From NCBI GenBank assembly GCA_901538445.1, contig LR594585.1, forward strand, positions 1-64,000: a DNA stretch of 64,000 nt, written 5' to 3'. Positions 51,113 to 61,700 of this stretch are shown in pieces; within the stretch, counting starts at the first letter, position 1; every line of letters starts with the position of its first letter. The notes below the pieces were generated by a model that was given only the letters and a program-made list of their open reading frames with translations, was not told where the DNA came from and ran no database searches. Source of the stretch: Gemmataceae bacterium (GTDB lineage: Bacteria; Planctomycetota; Planctomycetia; Gemmatales; Gemmataceae). The position numbers were made by a program, and so were the translations under genes.

Positions 51113-51973
51113 TCACGCGGGGACCGGTTGCGGGGCGGCGGTCAGGTGCTTCAGGTGGCGGACCACCGCGGCGGTGAACCCGGCGGTGTTCTCGACGACC
51201 GCCAGGTGCTTCGCCTCGGGGATGATCTCGGCGGTGCAGTTCGGGAGGTTCGCCTCCAGCCACTGACACGTTGCAAGGAACGGCGAGAACTCGTCGTACA
51301 GCGCGACCACCGGCCGCTCGACGGACGCGATGCGCTCGGCGGTGAGCCCGGCCTCGGCGAGCACCTCGTCGCCGCACGTCGTCTCGGCGAGCAGCGGGAG
51401 CTGCCGCAGCCACCCGCGGCCGATCGGGCCGACCTGCGTTTCGAGCGCCTTGAGCTGCTCGGGCGCGAGGTCGGCGGTCGCACGGAACAGCCGCGTGAAG
51501 TTCACCGTCTCGCCGAGATCGACGCCGATCTCCTGGTACGTCGCCCGGAGGTCGACCCACACGTTCGGCCGGCCGAAGTTCGGCTCGACGTGCTTGAGCC
51601 CGGGGAAGAACGAGTCGGACAGGATCACCGCACGCACGCACTCGGGGTGGTGGAGCGCCGTGTGAATTCCGATGACGCCGCCGAAGCTGTGGCCCACAAC
51701 GAGCGCCGGTTCAAGGCCCAGCTCGGTGTGCAGCGCCTTGAAGTCATCGGCCATCGCCGCGGACGTGTACCCCGTGGGCGGCCGCTCGCTGACGCCGTGA
51801 CCGCGGAGGTCGTAGGTGGTGACGCGGAACCCCTCGGCCGCGATCGCGTCCGGCAGCCCCGAGAACACCCACACGGCCTGGTTGCTGGTGACGGCGTGGA
51901 CCAGCACCACGTCCGGCCCCTCGCCGGTCTGCTGGTAGAACAGCCGCACCCCGTTCACAACGACTTCGGGCAT
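51113..51973 (-). CDS. Alpha/beta hydrolase, candidate release or tailoring enzyme
   Basis: 286 residues with no signal peptide. Nucleophile Ser96 is in VVGHSFGGVIGIHTAL, the acid lies near VERPVVALYDEFSPF, and the catalytic His is in PEAKHLAVVENTAGF. LVHAVTSNQAVWVFSGLPDA supplies the oxyanion-hole region. Position in the operon between the free ACP and the exporter suggests a thioesterase-like or acyl-transfer role in product release. That function is inference; the fold alone is compatible with many esterases. Confidence 0.9.
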   Translation of the reverse strand: MPEVVVNGVRLFYQQTGEGPDVVLVHAVTSNQAVWVFSGLPDAIAAEGFRVTTYDLRGHGVSERPPTGYTSAAMADDFKALHTELGLEPALVVGHSFGGVIGIHTALHHPECVRAVILSDSFFPGLKHVEPNFGRPNVWVDLRATYQEIGVDLGETVNFTRLFRATADLAPEQLKALETQVGPIGRGWLRQLPLLAETTCGDEVLAEAGLTAERIASVERPVVALYDEFSPFLATCQWLEANLPNCTAEIIPEAKHLAVVENTAGFTAAVVRHLKHLTAAPQPVPA

Positions 51974-51975
51974 CT

Positions 51976-52057
51976 TTACTCCGTTTCGCGTTCAACGGTT
52001 CACGTTGAACGTCCAAAACCAAAGGCGTTGCGTCTTCAACGTGAAACGCGAACCGTT
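51976..52057. repeat. Inverted repeat in the ACP-hydrolase gap
   Basis: TTCACGTTGAA (51999-52009) and TTCAACGTGAA (52035-52045) form an 11 bp dyad. Flanking blocks TTTCGCG, CGGTT and AAACGCG, AACCG are shuffled related words. It fills the 89 bp gap inside the operon and is more AT-rich than its surroundings. Confidence 0.6.
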
Positions 52058-52062
52058 AGACG

Positions 52063-52338
52063 TCAGACATGTGCCTGGAGGAACGCCACCAATTCGCCGA
52101 GTTCGAGGTCTTCGGCCCCCCGGTTCCGGAGACCCGCAAGGAACGGGCCGTACGGCAGCTTCCGGCCGTAGAACTGTTCGAGCCGCTCGCCCAGCACGAC
52201 CAGTTCGATGGACGCGAGGCCGATGTCGGCGAACACTCTCGTGTCCGGGCCGATGGCGACCGACACGTCACGGTCCGGGAACGCGGTCGCCACCACGGTC
52301 GCGAGGTCGGCGTACAGTTGCTCGGCGCTGCGGCTCAT
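52063..52338 (-). CDS. Free-standing acyl carrier protein
   Basis: 91 residues. VFADIGLASIELVVLGERLE carries the phosphopantetheine serine at Ser43 in D-x-G-L-x-S-I-E. The four-helix ACP pattern is otherwise normal. Its start overlaps the stop of the preceding synthase subunit (ATGA). A separate ACP beside an integrated one suggests that the synthase hands a chain to, or is loaded from, a carrier acting in trans. Confidence 0.93.
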   Translation of the reverse strand: MSRSAEQLYADLATVVATAFPDRDVSVAIGPDTRVFADIGLASIELVVLGERLEQFYGRKLPYGPFLAGLRNRGAEDLELGELVAFLQAHV

Positions 52339-55300
52339 GCGGGCTCCACCTCGCACACGGTCGTCCCGATCACCACGTCCTTGTGCCGGGCGGTCTGCAC
52401 GCGCAGCTTCTTGCCGGCGTGCGCAACCAGTATACCCCCCGGTGTCGCGCCGGTGGTCGCGGTCAACTCGGCAGCGGGAACGCCCAGAGCGTCGGCGGCC
52501 GCGAGGCGGGCCGCGTCGAGCCGCAGCGCGTCCTCCGCGTCGCCCTTCTTGACCAGCACGAGGCCGACGCCGAACCGCTCGGCGGTCGCGGCGAACGCCG
52601 CGACCCGACCCTTCGCCACCGCGAACTTCGCCAGCGGGAACGCCTCGCCGGTCGGCTCGGCTCGCTGCCGGCACAGCACGACGTTGCCGCGGACCTCGGA
52701 CTCCATGTCGGCCGGGAACGTGCCGCTCGCGTGCCCCTTGTTCCACAGCGCGCGCGCCGCGTCCTTCGCCACCAGCCGCGAGAAGAACCAGTCGGACTTT
52801 TCCGCCTCGGTCCCCCGCACTTTGAGGAACGCGGCCTGCTCGGTCGGCGTCATGCTCACGCGCACGCCGGACGCCCGTAGCGCCGGCTGTTGCAGGTCGA
52901 GCGGCGGGTCGAGGAAGTAGCACCGGCTCGCGGCGGATGCCTCGGCCTCGGTCACCCGGCTGCTGAGGAAGTACTGGTCCTTCGGGCCGAAGAAATTGGT
53001 GTCGCCGAACGGCAGGTAGAACCGCCAGTACCCCGCCCCGCTCAGGCGAAACCACGGGCGACCCTGCGTGTCGAACAGCTCGACGCCGTTGCGGGCCTGC
53101 CGCGCGGTCTCTTCCTCGTTGTACCCGCGAACCAAGAGGCGGCTGCCGACCTCGGGGAGCGGCCCGAAGAACTCCAGGCTCTTCATGCCGATCGGGAGCA
53201 GGATGCGGCCGGACCAGTCGGGCTGTTCGAGGTGCCACGCGCCGAGGATGTGCATGGCCGCATCGACCAGCACCGGGTCGATCACCGTCCGCGGGTTCGG
53301 GTTCGACCGGAACCACCCGTCGCGGGGTTGCACCTCGAGCGTGCCCTCGATCCCCTCTTTGCCGTACCGGTCCAGGGAGCGGAGCATCTGGAACAGCGGC
53401 CCGTGGAACATGTTCCTGCGCAGTTCCTCGACGGTCGCGTCGCACGGCGCTTCATCGGAGAGTACGAACGGCTGCGGCTCGGGCGGCTCGGGGAAGCGGT
53501 CGGCGAGTACCACTGTCGCCTCGGACGACGGCTTGTTCGCGGCGTCGGCGACGAACGAGTTGCCCAGGTCGCGGACGTTCGCCTTCACCTCGACCACGCC
53601 GGTTTCGGCGTTCACCGAGGCGACCGACACGCGGACCTCGAACGTCGTCGGCTCGTTCTCGTAGGGCACCCACCGGAACAGCCGCACGTCGCGGAGCGCG
53701 ATCACCACCTTCCCCGGCACGAGCGCCGACGCGGCCGACGCCATCGCTTCGAGGCTGAACGTCATCGGCAGGACGGGCAGCCCGTTCTGCCTGGGGTCGG
53801 TGCGGCTGACCCCGCGGCCGCCGAGCGTGTGGTCGTCGACGTACAGGTCTTCATGCAGGTCGAGTGTGCGGCGAAACACGGCTTCGCGGCCCGCCTCGAA
53901 CTGCACCGCGTCGCCGAGGAAGCAGAACGGCAGCCCCTCAACAGCGGAATCGGGTGTCGGGTGCCGGGTGTCGGGTTCCGGGAAGAACTCGGGCAGCACC
54001 GAGATGTGGCCGTTCGCAGCGTGACCGGTGAAGAACGCTTCCACCACCTCGCGCTGCACGTCGAGGAACTGCTCCATCACGGAGAAGTAGCCGTCCATCA
54101 CCGGGTCAGGCAAATCTTGGCGAGCGGGGGACGTGAGTCCCCCGGTGTGCGGCGCTGCGAGTTCACCGGGGGACTCACGCCCCCCGCTCGCCCCGGCGTC
54201 GGCCACGCGGCCCGCGTACAGGTGTGCGAGGTTGAGCGGAACGTGGTGGGCGGCGAGCTGGGCGACCATGTGGTTGACCTGGGTGGGGCCGCTCTTGCGG
54301 AACACGTTCGCGGGGATCACGGCGCACGGCCGGCCGCGGAGCACGTCCTCGGCGAACGCCGACAGGTTCCCCCGCGGCCCGGCCTCGACGAAGATCCGCA
54401 CCCCGTCGGCGTACATCGTCTCGATCATCCTCGTGAACTCGACCGGCGACACCCAGTGGTTCACGGCGAGGTCGCGGATCGCGGCCGGGTCAGGCGGGAA
54501 CGGCCGGCCGGTCGAGCACGAGTAGATCGGCGTGTGCGGGGCGGAGAACGGGATGCGGGCGAACAACTCGCGGAACTGCGGCATCCACGGCTCGAACAGC
54601 GGCGTGTGGTACGGCCGCCGGAACGGGAGCCGCTCGCACACCAGGCCGCGCTCAAGGAGCGCCGCTTCGACCGCCGCGACCAGGTGCGTCGGCCCGACCG
54701 CGACCGACTGGTGCGGGCAGTTGTCCATCGCGACGACCACGCCGCCGCGGGCCACGTTCGCGGCGACCTCCTCGACCGCGGCGCGCCCGGCCCCGACCGC
54801 GAGCAGCGCGACGTCGCCGCCGGCCTCGTCTTCGAGCCGCTGCATCAGGTCGGTCGTCTCGATGAGGCTCGGGCCGATCATGGCCGTCGAGTCCATCGCA
54901 CCGGCCGCGAGGAGCGCCGCGAGTTCACCGGCACTATGCCCTGCAACCGCCGAGACGGGGAGCTGAAGGTTCTGGAGCACGCGCGTGATGGCGAGGTCGG
55001 CGAGCAGCACGCCGAAGATCGACGGGCCGAGTTGCCGCAGCTCGATCTCGGCGGCGGCCTTGTCTTCCGGGGCCGGGTGCAGCACGGCCCGCAGCGACGC
55101 CCGGCCGGATTCGGCCGCGAGCCGGTCGCACCACGAGAACGCGTCCTCGACCTCGGGGAACACCCCGCACAGGTCGGCGAGCATCCCCGGGTACTGTGCG
55201 CCTTCGCCGGGAAACAGCAGCGCGAGCGTGCCCTGCGTGGCGAGCGGCGTCTCGAAGAAGTACAGGCCGTTGGTGTCGCGGACCTGCTTGCACTTCGGAT

Positions 55301-55580
55301 CCGCGACGCGGTCGGCCCCGCGGCGCAACTTCGCGACGAGATCAGTGGGCGAAGAAGCCACCACCGCGAGCCGCACGCCGCCGGGTTGGAGGTCGGCCGC
55401 GAGGCGTGCGGCGATCTCCGCGAGCGGCGCGCCGGGGTGGCGTTCGACGTCCGCGGCGAGCGCGAGCGAACGCTCCCGCAGGTCGGCCCGGTCCGCCCCG
55501 CACACGACGAACGCCTCGCTGTCCCACCCGACGACCGGGGCGGCGCTCTGCGGGCTCGGCGATGGGGCGATGACAACCAT
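52335..55580 (-). CDS. Second synthase subunit: acyltransferase, double-hotdog dehydratase, C-terminal PPTase-like region
   Basis: 1081 residues from the ATG at 55580 (reads MVVIAPSP); the frame open upstream is a shadow of the first subunit. The AT domain (about 115-420) begins at LALLFPGEGAQYPGML and has nucleophile Ser216 in GHSAGEL. Residues about 463-487 (GASGGRESPGELAAPHTGG onward) come from a palindromic repeat. The double-hotdog dehydratase region (about 560-850) has DDHTLGGRG, fitting an HxxxG-type catalytic His, and VDAAMHILGAWHL. The last about 200 residues (SDWFFSRLVAKDAARALW) resemble a phosphopantetheinyl transferase of the Sfp type by the K-D-A motif, but later motifs are weak. 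It complements the KS-KR subunit with dehydration. Confidence 0.88.
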   Translation of the reverse strand: MVVIAPSPSPQSAAPVVGWDSEAFVVCGADRADLRERSLALAADVERHPGAPLAEIAARLAADLQPGGVRLAVVASSPTDLVAKLRRGADRVADPKCKQVRDTNGLYFFETPLATQGTLALLFPGEGAQYPGMLADLCGVFPEVEDAFSWCDRLAAESGRASLRAVLHPAPEDKAAAEIELRQLGPSIFGVLLADLAITRVLQNLQLPVSAVAGHSAGELAALLAAGAMDSTAMIGPSLIETTDLMQRLEDEAGGDVALLAVGAGRAAVEEVAANVARGGVVVAMDNCPHQSVAVGPTHLVAAVEAALLERGLVCERLPFRRPYHTPLFEPWMPQFRELFARIPFSAPHTPIYSCSTGRPFPPDPAAIRDLAVNHWVSPVEFTRMIETMYADGVRIFVEAGPRGNLSAFAEDVLRGRPCAVIPANVFRKSGPTQVNHMVAQLAAHHVPLNLAHLYAGRVADAGASGGRESPGELAAPHTGGLTSPARQDLPDPVMDGYFSVMEQFLDVQREVVEAFFTGHAANGHISVLPEFFPEPDTRHPTPDSAVEGLPFCFLGDAVQFEAGREAVFRRTLDLHEDLYVDDHTLGGRGVSRTDPRQNGLPVLPMTFSLEAMASAASALVPGKVVIALRDVRLFRWVPYENEPTTFEVRVSVASVNAETGVVEVKANVRDLGNSFVADAANKPSSEATVVLADRFPEPPEPQPFVLSDEAPCDATVEELRRNMFHGPLFQMLRSLDRYGKEGIEGTLEVQPRDGWFRSNPNPRTVIDPVLVDAAMHILGAWHLEQPDWSGRILLPIGMKSLEFFGPLPEVGSRLLVRGYNEEETARQARNGVELFDTQGRPWFRLSGAGYWRFYLPFGDTNFFGPKDQYFLSSRVTEAEASAASRCYFLDPPLDLQQPALRASGVRVSMTPTEQAAFLKVRGTEAEKSDWFFSRLVAKDAARALWNKGHASGTFPADMESEVRGNVVLCRQRAEPTGEAFPLAKFAVAKGRVAAFAATAERFGVGLVLVKKGDAEDALRLDAARLAAADALGVPAAELTATTGATPGGILVAHAGKKLRVQTARHKDVVIGTTVCEVEPA
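54119..54192. repeat. Palindromic element inside the second synthase subunit
   Basis: 54119-54147 (GGCGAGCGGGGGACGTGAGT onward) and 54164-54192 are near-perfect complements. Same family as 28391-28471. Here it is translated in frame, between the AT and dehydratase domains. Confidence 0.88.
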
Positions 55581-55615
55581 GCGTGCGTTCGGGGTGGAGT
55601 GCCTACTGTGTTTTG

Positions 55616-55749
55616 CCCTCTCCCCTTGCGGGAGAGGGTGCCGCGAGTCCGCGAGCGGCGGGTGAGGGGTGGCGCTGCACGGTGCGTTACGGTGCCACCC
55701 CTCACCCGGCTCGCAAAGCCTCGCCACCCTCTCCCGCAAGGGGAGAGGG
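55616..55749. repeat. Dyad element, CCCTCTCCCCTTGCGGGAGAGGG family, copy 4
   Basis: Same architecture as 26343-26475. It occupies most of the 179 bp gap between the two large synthase genes. Confidence 0.9.
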
Positions 55750-55759
55750 CAAGAACCAC

Positions 55760-58700
55760 TTACTGCGCCCCAGCGGCCGCCAGTTCGGGCGTCGCGGCGG
55801 TCGCGGCCTTCGGACGGGCGTGCTCGGTGCCGCCGGCGATCAGCACCTCGGGCTCGCCCTTCGCGCCGAACACCACCTCGTCCACCGCGAACCCGCCGCC
55901 GACCGCCGGTTCGATCAGCTTGAGCCCGCGGGCGACCAGGTGCTTCTCCAGGTCCGCGACCATGCCGACCTCGGCCCACGGCCCCCACGCCACCGACACC
56001 ACCCGGCCCGGCCACCGGCGGTCGAGGTCGCACGCGAGCTTGCTCAGCACCTCGTTCGCCGCGGCGTAGTCCGACTGCCCGCGGTTCCCGTACCGGCTGG
56101 TGATCGACGCGAACACCGAGAGGAACTTGAGCTTCGCCGGGTCGAGGTGCCGCACCAGGGTCATCGCGCTGTCCACCTTCGTGCCGAACACGCGGTCGAA
56201 CGACTCGGGCGTCTTATCCCGGAGCAGTTTGTCCTCGATCACCCCGGCCCCGTGGATCACGCCGGTGAGCCCGGCCGCGGTCAACTCGTCGAGCAGCGCG
56301 CCGAACGCCTTCGCGTCGCGGACATCGACCGCCCGGTAATCGACCGTGCTGCCTGCCTTGCGGATCGCGTCGAGGTTCCCGAGGATCTCCCGGTCCTTGA
56401 GCAACCGGCGGTACGCCGCTTCGATCACCGCGGGCTTCGCGTCCGGCTGCCGCTTCAGCAACGCCGCCTTGATCTCGGCTTGCGCCGTGAGCCCGGCGGT
56501 GTCGGCCGCCTCGGCCGCCGGCAGCGGCGAGCTGCCGACGAGCACGAGCTTCGACTTGTACCGCGTCGCGAGTTCGAGCGCGACGCGGGCGGTGATCCCG
56601 CGTGCGCCGCCGGTGATCAGGACGGTTGAGTTCGCGTCGAGTTCGACGGCCGGTTCGTCCTTCGTGAGAGCGCCGGGCTCGACCTGCCACGTCTTGCGGC
56701 CGTCGCCGGTGACGCCGACCTCGAACGGACCGTCGGCGTCGCCGAGTTCCGCCAACAGGTCTTCGGCGAGGTGCGTCGCGGGGGTCTCGCCGTCCACGTC
56801 GACGACGCGAACGGTGACCTCCGGCCACTCGTACCCGAGGCACTTGGTGAACCCGGCGACGCCGCCGTGCCCGGCGAAGAAGTCCGCGGGGAGGTCGCCG
56901 CCGAAGCCCATCCGCCCCCCCATCGCGGTCACCGCGAGCAGCACCCCGCTGCCGGCCTTCCCGGCGGCGCGGATGTCGGCTTCGAGGCCCCGCGACAGCA
57001 GGTACAGCGACTTCACCTCGCGGCGCATCCGCTGCTCGGGCGTCTCGGTCTCGGCCGGCTCGGCGAGCGGGAGCAGGTGGATCAGCCCGGACACCGGCCC
57101 GCACGCCTCACGCACGCGACCGAGCAAGTCGGCGACCGCGGAAGGGTCGGTGAGGTCGGCGGCGAACCCCTCGGCCTTGCCGTCTGCCATGCGGATCAGT
57201 GCGGTCTTCACGTCGAGTTCCGCGAGCCGGTCGGCGAGTTCGCGGGCGGTGCCGCGGCCGTCGTCTGTGAGGAGGATGGTGCCGGTCGGCGGCGAGAACT
57301 TCGGCCGGGCCGGGAGCGGCGCGTCGATGAGCCGCACGACGAGCCGCTGCACCTCGCCCTGCCGGGCACCGGGGTGCAGGTCGCCGTTCCGCTCGGCGGC
57401 CGGGGCCGGCTTCGCGTGCGTGCCGTTGGCCGACGGCTCGGGCACCGCGGTCGCGGCGGGAGTTTCGGAGCCGCCCGCGAGCGCCTCCGAGACGTAGTCG
57501 GCGATGCCGCGGAGCGTCTTGATGGTCGAGAGCTTCTCCATCTCCAGGTTCGGCTGCTTGCCGTCGGCCCCGGTGCCGATCGACTCGGCGAGCGTGCCGA
57601 GGATCTCGACCCGCTTGATCGAGTCGACGCCGAGGTCGGCTTCGAGGTCGAGGTCGATGCTCAGCGCTTCCTTCGGGTACCCGGTGCGCTCGCTGACGAG
57701 GTCGAGCAACCGCACGAGGAGCGATTCGCGGTCGAGCGCCTGCGCCGCGGGTGCGGCCGGAGCAACGACCGCGGCGGGCTTCGCCGGTTCCGGTGCGTGC
57801 TTGCCGTTGGTCTCGGGCGCGTGGGCCGCGTGGCCGTTCGCCGCGGGGTGCGCGACCGGTGTGGCCGGCCGGGCGACCGGCTCGACGGTTGCGATGCGAT
57901 TCGTGACCGCCGGGGCCGGTGCGGGTGCGGGAACAGCGGCGTGGCCGTTCGCGTACCCGTTGCCATTCCCGTTGGAGTGGCCGTTGCCGTTCGAGTGACC
58001 GTTGGCGTAGCCGTTCCCGTTGAGGGCCTGGGTCGCGTGGCCGGTCACCGCCGGCGCGGGATTGCCGCCGGTTCCGAGGTAGCCGAGCATCACGCTCTTC
58101 TGCGTGTCGAGGAACTTGGCCATCACCTCCTGGAACCGCATCATGACGGCGGCCGCACCGTCCGGGGCCTGGTGAGCGTGGCCGTTACTCGACGGGGCGA
58201 CGCGGGCCGCTTCGGTGGTGTTCATCGCAGGTGTAATCCCGGGGACAACGGACGGGGTATGAATCGGGGCAGGACGCGCCGCCACGGTGACCTGGGCCGC
58301 GACCGCGGGGAAGGGTTTCGGAGCAGCCGCCGGGGCAGGGGCTGTAACGGGTGCCGCCTTCGGGGCCGGAGCGTGGTCGCCGTTGGCCGAGACCTTCGCG
58401 GCGGCCGCCGGCTTCACCGCGACGGTAGCCGCCTTCGGGGCCGGTGACGCGGTCAGCGGCGCGCCGGTGAGGTTCTGGCCGAGGAGCCGCGGCTCGGGGC
58501 CGTTGACCGGCCGGCTGCGGACGCCGTTGACCACCCACGCGGTCGCGGGGATCTTCGGCTTGCCGGTGTCCGGCCCGAGTTTGGCGAGGTCGAACGCCTG
58601 GACGCTGCGGCCCTGGAACAGCCGGTCGAGCCTCACCGGCACGCCGGCGGCGAAGAGCTGACCGAGCAGGTGCGCGAGCTGCACGAGGCCGGGCCGCGAC

Positions 58701-61700
58701 TTCGCGTCGGACGCGAGCGCGACGTGCGGCTTGCCCGCGAGCGTCTGCGCCGTCAGCCCGGTGAGCACCGCCTGCGGGCCGACCTCGACGAACACCCGCG
58801 CGCCGGCCGCGTGCATCGCAACGACCTCGTCGGCGAACTTCACCGGCGACACGAGGTGCTCGGCGAGTTGCGTCGCGATGTCGGAGCCATGCGGCTTGCC
58901 GGTCGTGTTCGAGTACACCGGCTTCCGCGGGGCCGAGAACTTCGCTTGTGCGAGCGCCGCCGCCAAGAGAGCTCTCGCCCCGGCGATCAGCGGCGAGTGG
59001 AACCCGCACGCGACCGGGATGCGCTGGTTGCGCACGCTCGCGGCTTGCAGTTTCGCGGCCGCGGCCTTCAGCCCCTCCTCGGTCCCGGCGAGCACCGTCT
59101 GACTCGGCGAGTTGTGATTCGCGACCCACACGCCCTCGACGCCCTTCAGCAGCGGTTCGAGTGCTTGCGGGGTCGCGTCCACGGCGATCATGCCGCCGGC
59201 CGCGCTCGCCGCCGCGTCGCGGATCACCTTCCCCCGCTGGTACGACAGGCGGAACAGGTCGTCCTCGCCGAGCGCCCCGGCGGCCGCGAGTGCGGCGTAC
59301 TCGCCGTAGCTGTGGCCAGCGAAGAAGTCGGCCTCGACCCCGAGCGCCGACAGCAGCTTGAACATGCCGAGGCTCGTGGCCCCGAGCGCCGGCTGCGCCA
59401 CTTCGGTGCGCTGGAGGTCCTTGCGGTTCGCGGCCTCCTGGTCGGGCGAGAACGGCGAGGGCGGGTACACGAACCGGCCGAGCGGCTTGTCGAGGTCGTT
59501 CGCGAGTTCCCGCTCGGCACGATCGAGGACGCTCCGCACCTCGGGGAACGCGATCCCGAGCTGCGCGAGCATGTCCGGGTACTGCGACCCCTGCCCCGGG
59601 AACAGGAAGGCGACCTTGGACCGCTCGGGCTTCGCGGCGAAGAAGATACCCCGCGGGTCGGTGAAGCCGTCTTTGCCCTCTCCCCTTGCGGGAGAGGGTG
59701 GCGGCGCTTCGCCGCCGGGTGAGGGGTGGGCGCTTGCGGTGGGGGCAGCGTCACCCCTCACCCGGCCGCTCGAAGACTCGCGGCCACCCTCTCCCGCAAG
59801 GGGAGAGGGCGAAGACGGGGCCAGCTTCGCCAGCGCCGCGTCGAGCTTGTCCTTGAGGTCGTCGAGCGAGGTCGCGACCACGGCGAGCGTCGGCTGGCCG
59901 TCGCCGGCCTTGCTCGACTGCCACACCGACGCGGCGAGGTCGCACAGGTCGGGAACCGCACCGGCCGCGAGCGCGTCGCGGGTCTTCTTCGCGTCGGCGG
60001 TGAGGGTCGCGACGGTCGAGCGCCGCCACACGAACAGTTCCGCGGGCCACTTGCGGAACCCGGCACTCGGGCGGTCGATGAACTCGCCGGTGTACTCCTC
60101 GACGACCGTGTGGAAGTTCGTGCCGCCGAACCCGAACGCGCTGACGCCCGCGGTCCGCGGGTGCCCGGCCCCGTGGACCCACGGCCGCGGCTCGGTGTTC
60201 AGGTAGAGCGGGCCGCCCTCGAAGTTGGCCTTCGGGTTCGGGGTCTCGACGAGCGTCGGCGGCAGCACCTTGTGGTACAGGGCGAACGTCGTCTTGATGA
60301 GCCCGGCGAGCCCGGCGGCGCACTTGCTGTGCCCGATCATCGACTTCACCGACCCGAGCGCACACGACCGCTCCCGGCCGCCGGCCTCGCGGAGCAACTG
60401 CCCGATCGCCCGCGCCTCGGTCTGGTCGCCGACGACGGTGCCGGTGCCGTGCGCCTCGACCAGCCCCACGTTGGCGGGCGAGACGCGGGCCTGTGCGTAG
60501 GCCCGGTGGAGCGCCCGCAACTGGCCCTCGGCCCGCGGCGCGGTGAGCCCCTTGTCGCGGCCGTCGCTGCTGGCCCCGATGCCCTTGATCACGCCGTAGA
60601 TCCGGTCGCCGTCGCGCTCGGCGTCCGCGAGGCGCTTGAGCACGGTGACGCCGACGCCCTCGGCGAGTGCGATGCCGTCGGCGGCCGCGTCGAACGGGCG
60701 GCACCGGCCCTTCGGGCTCAGCGCGTAGGTCTTCGAGAACGCGACGTAGGCGTACGGCGTCTGCACCGCGTCGCCGCCCATCACGATGGCGACGTCGCTG
60801 GTCCCGTCGTTCAGCTCGCGGATGCCGGCGTACAGCGCCGCCAGCGACGACCCGCAGGCGGCGTCGATCGCCATGTTCGGGCCGCCGAGGTTGAACCGGT
60901 TCGACACCCGGCCCGCGGCGACGTTCAGCAGGATGCCGGGGAACGAGTCCTCGGTCCACTCGGGGAGGATGCCCTCGGCCAGTTCGACCACCTGGTGGCC
61001 CTTCATGGGCACGCCGGGGATCGTGTCGAGCAGCGGCATGCAGGTGCGGAACCCGTAGGCCACCGACAGCGGCATCCCGCCGCCGCCGACGCCGAGGATC
61101 GCGCACGTGCGCTCGCGGCTGAACGGCCGGTCCGCGTACCCCGCGTCGGCGACCGCCTGCCGCACCGCTTCGAGGAGCAGCAGTTGTAGTGGCTCGATGT
61201 TCGGGATGCTCTTCGGGGTGATGCCGAACGCGAGCGGGTCGAACAGCACGTCCGACATGAACCCGCCCCACTTCGAGATCATCTTGTCGCGGGCGCGGGG
61301 GTCCGGGTCGTAGAACGGCCGCCAGTCCCAGTGCGTCGCCGGGATCTCGATGACCGCGTTCACCTTGTTGAGGACGTTCTCCCAGTACTGGTTGAGTCCG
61401 ACCGACCCGGGGTAGAAGCACGACAGGCCGACGATGGCGACGTCGCACGGCGGCGGCGCTTCGGGCTCCTTGACGGTCGCGGCCACGAGCTTCGGGGCCG
61501 GGGCGACCGCGTTGCCGCCGCACACGTCGGCGTGCAGTTCGGCGATGGTGGTGACCGTGTCGCGCAGCGCGGCGATCTGGCCGATCATGTACATGCCGCG
61601 CTGGAACTGCTCGTCGGCCGGCACCTCCACCAGGCCGTCAGCGCGCTTTCGCCCCTTGTCTCCCTGTCCCCTTGCCTCCGCGTCTGCTCCCGCGCCGACG

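Noticed and set aside
55581-56033. Extension of the second synthase frame back into the first synthase gene
   Set aside because: The stretch is an out-of-frame reading of the KR region and the dyad element. The ATG at 55580 starts recognisable sequence.
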